Source: a virus
Reading direction: 5' to 3' (one strand)
DNA: 64,000 nucleotides
Virus record (IMG/VR): IMGVR_UViG_3300041411_000080
Span: 124,001-188,000 of that record
The notes under the pieces are model-generated. The model worked only from the letters and a program-made list of their open reading frames with translations, was not told the origin of the DNA and did no database searches. This document shows, piece by piece, positions 15,936 through 24,079 of this stretch. Position numbers and translations under genes: made by a program. Within the stretch, counting starts at the first letter, position 1. Each line of letters opens with the position of its first letter.

Positions 15936-17282
15936 TTAGATGCGAATCGCGTATGTACCAGGACCCGTCTTCTGAGCAACTACCAAGGCGGTGTTGTAAC
16001 GACCACCGTTGAAGTTCATTGCATATTGACCGATCAACCAAGAGTTGACACCAGCTTCTGGATCATTCGCTTTACGTTGGATAGCTGCTAACGCTGCGTT
16101 ATAATCAGTTGATGCACCTTCAAGACCAACAAAGTAAACTGTACCCGCTTGAGCGTTGTAAGGTCTCAGGATATCGTCGATGTTAGCGTAGGTGTTATTA
16201 CCTGCTAACACGTAACGCCCTGGGTCCCAACCTTGTACCACTGGTGCGAAGTATGGCTCAGTAAACCGAGTATTAGGGTCGATGTTAGACGCATCCAAGT
16301 TAGCCTGAATATTACTGAACACTGTTGCTGCTGGTAATCCAGCAAAGCGTGCAGAGTCAGCTGCTGTTTGAGTGCGGGCCAGACGCAGTGCAAAGAGGTC
16401 AAGGATCTGCTGAGTGCTATACAGGTTCAACAGTGGGTCAGTCAGCAATACTTGGTGCGGGTTAGAGGTGTTAGCCACGTGTGCAGTCAAGAGCGGATGT
16501 GCGTGCGCAGCAAGCTGATTATAGATACCGCCGATTGGCTGGTATTTATTGTTAACTGTTTTAGTAGTCGACTCAGCTGTATTAGCCATTGGCCAGTTAT
16601 TCACGTTACCCAACTGGATCTTGATTTTATCGGTCTTGTGTGGATTAGCTCGATCAGCAATGTGAGCGTTAACCTGAAGTCGATATGAATCAACTGCTGC
16701 CTGCGCCAAGAGGATGTAGTTCTGATAATAGGTACGGTTCCCTTCAATCAGAGACTTACGTCCTAATGCCCACGCCTTACCCAAAGCATCCAGGTTGAAG
16801 TTAGTAGACTCCAATCCATAGAGTTGCCAGTATTCGTGTTCGTGATCATCAGGGACGTACTGAAGTGGTTTGTCAATAATGTCTTCCCACTTGATCTTAC
16901 CGGGAGCAGTCTCGGTTTCATCCAGTACAGCTTTCAGTTCTTTAAAGCTCAGCGCGTATGGTCCACCTACAGCACGATAAGTAATTCGCACTCCGGGGGT
17001 TACATCCTTGTTTGTCACCACGATGATAGCACAGACTTCTTTAGCAGTAACAGCGCCGAGGTCTTTGTAGTAATAAGTCACTACATAGTCTTTATCACGG
17101 ACCAATAACTTCCCATCGGCCTGGCGAACAACAAGTGACTCGGTGTAGAACGCACCGAAGTCAGGTGTGAACATTCGATTGACTCGACCATTAGCCTTAG
17201 TCAGTGTATGTTCCTCACCCTCTCGGTAGTTTGAAGCAAGTGTCCCCTTGAAGTCCAAGGGGAGTTTTGTGATCGTTGCCAT
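15936..17282 (-). CDS. Fibre paralogue 1 (448 aa)
   Basis: Member of a four-gene paralogous family here, comparable to the tandem fibre family gp131-135 of phiKZ. N-terminal domain (~1-120): LPLDFKGT...EGEEHTL, FYTESLVV, DKDYVVTYYY, and AVGGPYAL. Middle: segments of the type HIADRANPHKTDKIKIQLGNVNNW, a fibre shaft motif (H-x5-NPH-x-T...GNV-x-N) seen again as HVANTSNPHQVLLTD. C-terminal ~150 residues are a distinct beta domain. RBS AAGAGG. Co-transcribed with 17292-18656 with a 9-nt gap. Confidence 0.82.
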   Translation of the reverse strand: MATITKLPLDFKGTLASNYREGEEHTLTKANGRVNRMFTPDFGAFYTESLVVRQADGKLLVRDKDYVVTYYYKDLGAVTAKEVCAIIVVTNKDVTPGVRITYRAVGGPYALSFKELKAVLDETETAPGKIKWEDIIDKPLQYVPDDHEHEYWQLYGLESTNFNLDALGKAWALGRKSLIEGNRTYYQNYILLAQAAVDSYRLQVNAHIADRANPHKTDKIKIQLGNVNNWPMANTAESTTKTVNNKYQPIGGIYNQLAAHAHPLLTAHVANTSNPHQVLLTDPLLNLYSTQQILDLFALRLARTQTAADSARFAGLPAATVFSNIQANLDASNIDPNTRFTEPYFAPVVQGWDPGRYVLAGNNTYANIDDILRPYNAQAGTVYFVGLEGASTDYNAALAAIQRKANDPEAGVNSWLIGQYAMNFNGGRYNTALVVAQKTGPGTYAIRI

Positions 17283-17291
17283 AATTACCTC

Positions 17292-18656
17292 TTAACGCCA
17301 ACCCGGTGAGTACCAAGTACCGTTACTGATGGTGGCCATTGCTAGGGTGGATACCGGTGTAGTGATCGCGCCGTTACTCGTACCAATACCGTAGGATGCA
17401 GTTGATCGGTAGACAGCAATCGTCCCGTTAGGCCAGTTAGTTCCTGCGATACTAGCGATCGTAGCTGGAGAAGCATTGTAATCAAGTGTACCGACGTAAA
17501 GGATCGTATTACCACGCTTAGCGAAGATATTGAAGATCGATTCAATCGAACGCCAACCCAAGATACCGAATACCGATGGAGCTAGTACGTAACCAGATCC
17601 TTGATAGATCTGACCGCAGAAGACTTGCCATGGGAAAATGCCGGTCGTAATGTTTCTTACTGGGATCGCATATCGAACGTTGCTGTAGAACGTACCGAAG
17701 CTCCGACCACCAAGAGCCAATGTAGATCGTACCGTATCTCCACGCGTGTAATACTCGTTAGCTTTCTGGTTCATTTCGACATTAGTCATCGTCCCCAGTT
17801 TAGCAGCGGTATCTTGGTGTGGGTTATTCAAGTCTTGGATGTGAGACAGTAGCTGTGGTGTGAAGTTAGTTGCAATCGACTGTGCTGCTCGTAAAGGAGT
17901 AGCATAGGCATTCATTACAGTACCCGAGGCCGTCTGCGCTTGCCCTATAGTTGCAGGAGCATTGTTATACACAAATTGCAACTGGACTTGTTCAGCCGTT
18001 ACGTCATGCGGGTCGGTCTGGTCTTGGATGTGAGAAGTCAATCGTGCTTCTACGTCCGCAAGGTCGGTCTTCACTGCATCAAACTTAGTGCTGAACTCAC
18101 CGTACAGATTATCAAACTCCCGCTTGGTCATCTTGTCTAGAGCGGTTGTCATCCGATGAATGATTGCCGTCTGTGGAGTAAACCCAAAGAGTTCCCACAA
18201 TGCGTGCAAGTGACCATTAGGTCGGAAGCTACTTGGTTTACCCGTGAGGTTCTTCCAGAATACCTTACGGTTAGCCGAACGGATAACGTTAGCGGCTTGC
18301 TCCAAGATAGCCGTGTTCAATGAGCAGTATACACCACCCACCATCTGAGCTTCGATGTACAGGAAGTTGCCGATACTTGGATTCGTAACAACCAACACAG
18401 CGCATGCAGTCAAACCACGCTTCTTAGCGATCGTCGGTTCCATCAGCAAGCACTGATAGTCTTTGTCTTCTTCGAGGACGTGACCACGGTTGTCGATGAT
18501 GTACATGTTATCGGTGTAGAAATAACCTTTCTCCATTACCACAATGCGGTAAGGTAGATCGAATTGCGGGGAAAGATCATGGACCTCCCCTTTAGTCCGG
18601 TTATCAGGGGACTCACCCGACCAATCGATCGGTAGAGCTTGTAATACAGGAATCAT
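17292..18656 (-). CDS. Fibre paralogue 2 (454 aa)
   Basis: Same architecture as its neighbours: N-terminal LPIDWSGESPDNRTKGEVHDL, FYTDNMYIID, DKDYQCLL and AQMVGGVYCSL; two H-x5-[DN]PH shaft motifs (HIQDQTDPHDVTAEQV, HIQDLNNPHQDTAAKL); C-terminal Gly/Ser/Thr-rich beta domain ending in NGTWYSPGWR. Length nearly equals paralogues 1 and 3. GAGG precedes ATG 18656. Probable receptor-binding or baseplate fibre. Confidence 0.82.
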   Translation of the reverse strand: MIPVLQALPIDWSGESPDNRTKGEVHDLSPQFDLPYRIVVMEKGYFYTDNMYIIDNRGHVLEEDKDYQCLLMEPTIAKKRGLTACAVLVVTNPSIGNFLYIEAQMVGGVYCSLNTAILEQAANVIRSANRKVFWKNLTGKPSSFRPNGHLHALWELFGFTPQTAIIHRMTTALDKMTKREFDNLYGEFSTKFDAVKTDLADVEARLTSHIQDQTDPHDVTAEQVQLQFVYNNAPATIGQAQTASGTVMNAYATPLRAAQSIATNFTPQLLSHIQDLNNPHQDTAAKLGTMTNVEMNQKANEYYTRGDTVRSTLALGGRSFGTFYSNVRYAIPVRNITTGIFPWQVFCGQIYQGSGYVLAPSVFGILGWRSIESIFNIFAKRGNTILYVGTLDYNASPATIASIAGTNWPNGTIAVYRSTASYGIGTSNGAITTPVSTLAMATISNGTWYSPGWR

Positions 18657-18665
18657 GTAATCACC

Positions 18666-20027
18666 TCAAAGTTGAATCCAACCGGATGCTGATTTATACG
18701 AGCCGAACACGATCGGGAAACTGTTGACGTATGTACCGTTACCAGCACCCCAGATGTATTGCGTTTGCACACGGTAGAAAGCGATCGATCCAACTGGAGC
18801 ACTGAATGCCCATGGTTGACTGATAACAAACTGGTGACCTTGTGCAGCTGAACCCATTGCTCCGATAGGGAATACCTGTGGAGAAGGAGGTGGGCCATGG
18901 TTGATGATAATCGAGTCCCATGTTACCCATTGACCATCACCGTTCAGTGCAGTGTTAGCACTAGGTGTGCCTCGACCGATACGACGTGGGTCAATCCAAC
19001 CTGCTGAAGCATCAGCGACGAAATTGGGAGCTGGGATATTACGCCGAGCGAACTGGTAGTACTCGTTATAGCCGTAAGCGGTTGCACCGTCTGTAAAGAT
19101 ATCGGCGTTAACAACTTGCTCGTTACGAAGATACTTAGAATTAACAGCTGCATCTACCACGGGCTTGCGTGGAGCACTGATAGTCTCAGGTGTAGTCTGG
19201 TGTGGGTTAGAACGGTTACCAATGTGCAGGTTGAGAGGCTTGATAGCTTTCTCATCAATGGTAGCCCAAGACAACAGCGGCGTCAGATACAAGTTGTTAG
19301 CTGTGGCCGCACGTGCATCGAGTTCTGTTGCCAAAGCATAGTTCTCGACAAGGTTCAACCCTACGTCGTCTTTGGTATCTTGATGAGGGTTAGCCTCATC
19401 ACGGATATGTCGTTCCAGTCGGTCGTTAAAGAGATCTAGGAACGCGTTATAATCAGCCAAGACCTTATCGCGATACTCTTGCTCGTAGTTACCGGACAGA
19501 CCTTGTACAGCCCGGCGCATCTTGTAGATTTCATTGTTGAACGGTTGGTATGTGTCTAAGGCCCATCGTTCCTTATCCAGCTCACCGGGTTTCCAGATAG
19601 GTTCATTACCCGCATAATCCTTGGACTTTGGAATATAACCATCGGGTTGTTGATTGTACCAACTAATGTAATCCTCAACTGTGGTTAAGCTGAAGGCTAC
19701 ATCACCACCGACCATCTGTGCAGACAGATATACTTGTCCAGAGAGGTTAGGGTCGAGGAACACAATTACACCTTCTACGTCCAAACCTAGTTTATCACTA
19801 AGGTTAGCGTAGCGATAAGTAAAAATGTAATCAACGCCAAGTGTCATCTTAGCATACGACGAGTTATAGACCCGAAGTGTATCAGAATAGAATCCGCCAT
19901 TGTCCATCGGCAAGATCTTGTAAGGAAAACCGTTGATCGATTGAAGATCATGGGGTTCACCGGGAATCAGGTTATCAGGGTTTCGTCCGGTGGGGTCGTA
20001 CGATAACCTTACGTAAATGTTAGCCAT
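18666..20027 (-). CDS. Fibre paralogue 3 (453 aa)
   Basis: Third family member: RNPDNLIPGEPHDL, FYSDTLRVYN, GVDYIFTY and AQMVGGDVAFSL define the shared N-domain; shaft motifs HIRDEANPHQDTKDDVGLNLV and HIGNRSNPHQTTPETI follow. The C-terminal domain differs from the other copies, as expected if the tips have diverged for different receptors. Strong GGAGATGAC start context. Confidence 0.82.
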   Translation of the reverse strand: MANIYVRLSYDPTGRNPDNLIPGEPHDLQSINGFPYKILPMDNGGFYSDTLRVYNSSYAKMTLGVDYIFTYRYANLSDKLGLDVEGVIVFLDPNLSGQVYLSAQMVGGDVAFSLTTVEDYISWYNQQPDGYIPKSKDYAGNEPIWKPGELDKERWALDTYQPFNNEIYKMRRAVQGLSGNYEQEYRDKVLADYNAFLDLFNDRLERHIRDEANPHQDTKDDVGLNLVENYALATELDARAATANNLYLTPLLSWATIDEKAIKPLNLHIGNRSNPHQTTPETISAPRKPVVDAAVNSKYLRNEQVVNADIFTDGATAYGYNEYYQFARRNIPAPNFVADASAGWIDPRRIGRGTPSANTALNGDGQWVTWDSIIINHGPPPSPQVFPIGAMGSAAQGHQFVISQPWAFSAPVGSIAFYRVQTQYIWGAGNGTYVNSFPIVFGSYKSASGWIQL

Positions 20028-20047
20028 GTCATCTCCGAAAAGGATAT

Positions 20048-20094
20048 AGCAACAGAAGGAGACACCGGGTTGCCCAAGTGCTCCTTCTGCTGCT
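20048..20094. terminator. Long hairpin between fibre genes
   Basis: CAGAAGGAG (20053-20061) pairs with CTCCTTCTG (20081-20089), extended inward by CAC/GTG and outward by AGCA/TGCT. No good U-run follows on the minus strand, so it may be a weak terminator, an RNA processing site or a stabiliser that sets different expression of the fibre genes above and below it. Confidence 0.5.
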
Positions 20095-20102
20095 CGGTTT
20101 AG

Positions 20103-20426
20103 TTACAGATCATCAGCCGCGTCAGCAAAAGCGTCACCGATAACTTTGTAGATGTTTTCATCTGCATAGTCGTCGACACGTTTCGGAGTCATGAATGCGT
20201 TGTTACTCAGGCCACGCTTGGCTTGAACCAAAGAAGCTGGTAGCCAATCGGGAACGTTACCCAAACCAATATCAGCTGGTTCCATATCGTGCACGTTACC
20301 TGTCGCAGTTGTATGCGCATTCAGACGATTGCGTATTGTGGTAAACTTCTGAAGCACGCTACCGAAGTATTGTGCCATAACCGTTTTGAGTTGCGAAAGC
20401 TTGACGGTATAATCAGTCATTGCCAT
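20103..20426 (-). CDS. Small fibre-shaft fragment protein (107 aa)
   Basis: Residues ~34-85 carry one shaft unit (RLNAHTTATGNVHDMEPADI, then GLGNVPDWLPAS and NNAFMTPKRVDD) that is almost the same as a unit in the adjacent 737-aa fibre, but the N-terminal attachment domain and tip are missing. GGAGG before ATG 20426 shows it is meant to be translated. Possibly a separate small fibre or connector subunit, or a decaying duplicate. Confidence 0.75.
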   Translation of the reverse strand: MAMTDYTVKLSQLKTVMAQYFGSVLQKFTTIRNRLNAHTTATGNVHDMEPADIGLGNVPDWLPASLVQAKRGLSNNAFMTPKRVDDYADENIYKVIGDAFADAADDL

Positions 20427-20440
20427 GATAGGACCTCCCT

Positions 20441-22654
20441 TTATGGACTGACAGTTTCAATGTACTTGCCACCGCGCCAGACCAACGAGTTGTCAGGAGA
20501 ATCACCCCAGAACTCAGCATAGTTTTGACTGTTGACAGTTACAGTGAAGCCATAGCCAGCAGCTACAGCCAAGAAAGGACCAGAGGCAGGAGTAATCTCC
20601 AACTGACCCATAGATTCGTCGCCAAAGGAAAGAAGATCCGACAGATCTGTATCTGGACCAATAGGCTTGGTAAATACAAAGTGTCCGAAACTACCCGCAA
20701 GACTAGACGCACCAGTAATAGTAGAAGCAGCAGCCAGTAGACCAGTCGAGTGATCGCGTACCAGTGTGGAACCAGATACGTCAGTCAGAGTGATGCTTGC
20801 CCCGTAGTTGAGTCGGTAGACCCAGATAAAGGTGTCATCATCTTTCTGTACCAATACCACCACATACTCAGAACCGATTCGCATATCAACGATTTCGAAT
20901 GCGCCGGTAGAAGCACGCGTCTTAACAGCGTTGAATGCCGTAACCCAGCTAGCGTCGCCCAAACCAGTCCATGTAGTATCACCACCAGCGTCCTGTGTTT
21001 CGATAACACAGAAAGCACGCGGATCAGTCAATCCATTATTACCGAAGAGGCTGAATACGTCGGCATGAACACCCATAGAGGTTTCAGTACCGTTGCGGTC
21101 AATCCGAACAATGGTTTCATCGTTTGCACGAATCATGTAGACGTGATCTTTCGAAGCGTAGATACTCGAGAGCTTGCCAGTGGTGTCAGAAGAACCAGCA
21201 GCATACTTAGGTGGGATAACGATTGCACCCGTACCAGAAGTCTCTACATAGCCCAGAGGGTTAATGTAGTAAGATGCATCCACTGATGTAGACCATTTAC
21301 CCGGAGCCCCTTCCAGCGCACCGGTAGGGAAGTCTTGAGCGTAAGCTGTGTCAGCAACAATGTAGCCATTACCCAACGAGTTGTACAATCCGTAAGCTTG
21401 GTACTCACCGAAACCCCAACTGATCTTAGATGCATTGCGTTCAGCAATATCACCTGGAGTTACTGGGTCTTCTACATCGAGTTCACCCAGTGAGGTGTTA
21501 GCCGACAGATAAACTTCAAACAGTTGTTGTAAGATCTCATTGATATCCCCTACAGCAGGGAACATAGAAATCCATTCGTCTGGAGTCTTACCATCGAACG
21601 TAGCTGCATCACCACCTTGTTCAAGTGCTTGAAGCTTCTCATCGATTTGTTCGGACGTATAGGTACCGATCAACTGAGGGGTGATATCGTGAGGATTCTG
21701 TGCAGTCAAGTGATTATTGAAATCAATGATCAGCTGATCTAGTCGTGGATCGTTCTGAAGCTTTTGGATCAGCAAGCTGGTCGTATAAGGCGTCATGAAC
21801 GAAGTGTTGTTCGTTGGATCAATCGCATTGACTGGCGAAGCTGGCAACCAGTTAGGGACGTTGCCCAAGCCGATGTCAGCAGGTACCATGTCGTGGACGT
21901 TACCCGTAGCTTGAATGTGTGCATTCAAAGGCACCACAGCAAACTTGTTAACCAACAGTTGTACACCACGGGGGTTCGTAAACAAATCGTTACGAGTTGC
22001 ATCAAGGTGTTGTTGGTCATTCGCCATTGCAAAGTTAGGTACGTTACCGAGACCTACTTGGATGGCAGTTACAACGTGTGGGTTGTTACGATCGTCAATG
22101 TGAGACTTGGATGTTCCTTCAGCAGTAGCTTCAAGGATCTCTGCGATTTTCTCGAGAGTAGCATTGATCTCTGCGGAACCCACCAGACTGTCGATACGTT
22201 GATCGTGCGGTAGAGGTGGGAACGAGTACGGAAGTACATCGATATCACCCCAACTACGAATGAGTGGGTTGAGATGTTTATTGGACAGTTCGCGAAGGAT
22301 AGCCTGATCGCTGAAGCCCCATGGGCCACCCAGAGTTCGATAAGTCAGACGAACTTGACCTACGATAGATGGTTTCATGAATCGAATACTACCGGCGATA
22401 GGACGACCAGTCGAATTCATTGCTTCAATGAAGAGGTGACCCACCTGGTAGTCATCACCTTCCACGTAAGGTTGCGAGGTTGCTGGGTTGACTACGATAA
22501 GGGAGTCAACAAAGAACGGCGCGGCCTTCGGGATAATAAAATAGTAATCGTTTGGACCAGGAGCCTGTAGCGTATGTGTCTCGCTAGGAATCAGGTTACT
22601 CGGCAGGGTCCCATTAAGGTCTTCTGGATACAGAAACGTGGTGCTGTAAGCCAT
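20441..22654 (-). CDS. Fibre paralogue 4, long form with possible RCC1-like end (737 aa)
   Basis: First gene of the fibre operon (AGGAGGG before the ATG). N-domain shared with paralogues 1-3 (NGTLPSNLIPSETHTL, FFVDSLIVVN, GDDYQVG, LGGPWGFS). Then at least three shaft motifs (HIDDRNNPHVVTAIQVGLGN, HIQATGNVHDMVPADIGLGN, HLTAQNPHDITPQLIG). Residues ~430-737 form a large beta domain with motifs such as YASKDHVYMIRANDETIVRI and VAAGYGFTVTVNSQNYAEFW, resembling RCC1/beta-propeller blades. Probably a receptor- or glycan-contacting fibre. Confidence 0.82.
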   Translation of the reverse strand: MAYSTTFLYPEDLNGTLPSNLIPSETHTLQAPGPNDYYFIIPKAAPFFVDSLIVVNPATSQPYVEGDDYQVGHLFIEAMNSTGRPIAGSIRFMKPSIVGQVRLTYRTLGGPWGFSDQAILRELSNKHLNPLIRSWGDIDVLPYSFPPLPHDQRIDSLVGSAEINATLEKIAEILEATAEGTSKSHIDDRNNPHVVTAIQVGLGNVPNFAMANDQQHLDATRNDLFTNPRGVQLLVNKFAVVPLNAHIQATGNVHDMVPADIGLGNVPNWLPASPVNAIDPTNNTSFMTPYTTSLLIQKLQNDPRLDQLIIDFNNHLTAQNPHDITPQLIGTYTSEQIDEKLQALEQGGDAATFDGKTPDEWISMFPAVGDINEILQQLFEVYLSANTSLGELDVEDPVTPGDIAERNASKISWGFGEYQAYGLYNSLGNGYIVADTAYAQDFPTGALEGAPGKWSTSVDASYYINPLGYVETSGTGAIVIPPKYAAGSSDTTGKLSSIYASKDHVYMIRANDETIVRIDRNGTETSMGVHADVFSLFGNNGLTDPRAFCVIETQDAGGDTTWTGLGDASWVTAFNAVKTRASTGAFEIVDMRIGSEYVVVLVQKDDDTFIWVYRLNYGASITLTDVSGSTLVRDHSTGLLAAASTITGASSLAGSFGHFVFTKPIGPDTDLSDLLSFGDESMGQLEITPASGPFLAVAAGYGFTVTVNSQNYAEFWGDSPDNSLVWRGGKYIETVSP

Positions 22655-22745
22655 CGCGCCCTCCTAAGAAGCGCTAGTGCGCTGTTGTTAGCGTAATGAT
22701 GTGAAATTCACATAGGATTGTCCAATCTTTCTTTCGGAGGTAAAT
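22655..22745. promoter_or_regulatory. Divergent intergenic region between fibre operon and + structural gene
   Basis: This 91-bp spacer must hold start signals for both directions. It contains imperfect inverted repeats (AGCGCTAGTGCGCT at the left; GTGAAATTCAC at 22701-22711, a perfect 4-bp-arm dyad) and both ribosome sites. No TATATTAC element was found. Late-type promoters are expected here but cannot be pinned down by eye. Confidence 0.35.
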
Positions 22746-24029
22746 ATGTACACTCTAGTGCGGGCCCGCTACCGCAGAGACCGTCGCAGTGGACGTTGGA
22801 TTGAAGCCGATCTAGCCGATGAAGCTATTGGTACTCTCTCAGCAAACTACGGTGACATTTATCTGTACATCGAATACCCTGGGGCAGGCGCACCCATTAC
22901 CAAAGCCCTTCACTGGGTTAACGTAGAACAAGACGTCAACAACTACAACCCTAGCTTGACCGTACAGCAGTGGTTGACTCAAGTCGGTAACAAGACACTA
23001 CCTTTTGACGCAAAGCTCCCTAATGAGACTCTGAGGCTCGTACGTTATGCTCAGGCATGGCATGCTGGTTATAAGATCCAAGCTAAGGGGTTCAATGGTA
23101 GTCTCAATCAAGATATCTCGGTGCATTACAAAGAAGACTTGGTACTGACTCATCCGAAACACAAACCTCAGACTATTCGCGACTATTGCATGATCTCGGT
23201 TAATGGTTACTTCCATCTAACTGACTGGACTGACGAAGGTGTTCGGATCATTGACGGTAACAAGACTGTTATTGCTTCTAACGATAACCAAGTTGGATTG
23301 TACTCTTTTGAGACGATCGGGAAGTTGAAGTATATCCCTATTGCTGATGAGATGATTCGTAAGGCTGGTACTGATATTCCATTGTGGGATTCTGCTTACC
23401 TGCAACTACCTGCTGATGTTGATATAGAGAACAAAACAGTATTACTCGTGACCGGTGGTTATCTGAACGTGTTGTCTGATGTATACGAACGTATTAATGA
23501 ACGGACGTGGCGCATTAGCTTTGGTCGGATGATGTTCCTTAATCGGTACATTCAATCTGCACAAGACATGGATCTCTCTAGCTTGGGGCTGACTCGTAGT
23601 AAAGCTGATCCAACGTTGTTCGATGCTCAAGAGCTTAAACATGATGATGTCATTAAGAAGTATCTGCAACTATCGCAAAGCTTCTTTGTGATCGTAGACT
23701 CTCCAAGTATGTTCCAGTCGTATGAACCTGTACAGTACTTGAATCTACCGGGTCGGTTTATTGATAGTAAGCAAGAACAACTTCCACTGGTTGGTGCTTA
23801 CGGTCGGATGTTGGATTACCACATCATCAAAGAACCTAACCAAGCATCGGCTATCCTCCCCTCAGACACCGCTGAATACGTTTACTGTTCAACTCTGAAC
23901 CAACGTAACGACTACGACGCACATCACCGTCCTTGGCACCAGCAGAAGGCTGTGAATGGTGGTCGTTATCCAGCGAGTCCGTTTAAGAACGAAACCGCAT
24001 ACTTCCGCATCCTTGGTGTAGAAGGCTAA
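22746..24029 (+). CDS. Probable virion structural protein (427 aa)
   Basis: Function unknown. Strong GGAGGTAAAT ribosome site. Starts with a basic stretch (RARYRRDRRSGRW), followed by a beta-rich body with many aromatic residues and no membrane helices. Monocistronic + gene sandwiched between the - fibre operon and - portal gene and closed by a terminator. Large, single-copy and located next to the portal, it is likely a tail or baseplate protein. Confidence 0.78.
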   Translation: MYTLVRARYRRDRRSGRWIEADLADEAIGTLSANYGDIYLYIEYPGAGAPITKALHWVNVEQDVNNYNPSLTVQQWLTQVGNKTLPFDAKLPNETLRLVRYAQAWHAGYKIQAKGFNGSLNQDISVHYKEDLVLTHPKHKPQTIRDYCMISVNGYFHLTDWTDEGVRIIDGNKTVIASNDNQVGLYSFETIGKLKYIPIADEMIRKAGTDIPLWDSAYLQLPADVDIENKTVLLVTGGYLNVLSDVYERINERTWRISFGRMMFLNRYIQSAQDMDLSSLGLTRSKADPTLFDAQELKHDDVIKKYLQLSQSFFVIVDSPSMFQSYEPVQYLNLPGRFIDSKQEQLPLVGAYGRMLDYHIIKEPNQASAILPSDTAEYVYCSTLNQRNDYDAHHRPWHQQKAVNGGRYPASPFKNETAYFRILGVEG

Positions 24030-24044
24030 AAAAGAAACGGCATA

Positions 24045-24073
24045 AAACCCCTACCAATCGGTAGGGGCAATAT
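24045..24073. terminator. Bidirectional terminator between structural gene and portal gene
   Basis: Perfect stem CCCCTAC (24048-24054) / GTAGGGG (24061-24067); CATAAAA before and CAATATG after give TATG on both strands. It serves the convergent genes ending at 24029 and 24080. Confidence 0.85.
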
Positions 24074-24079
24074 GTTGTC

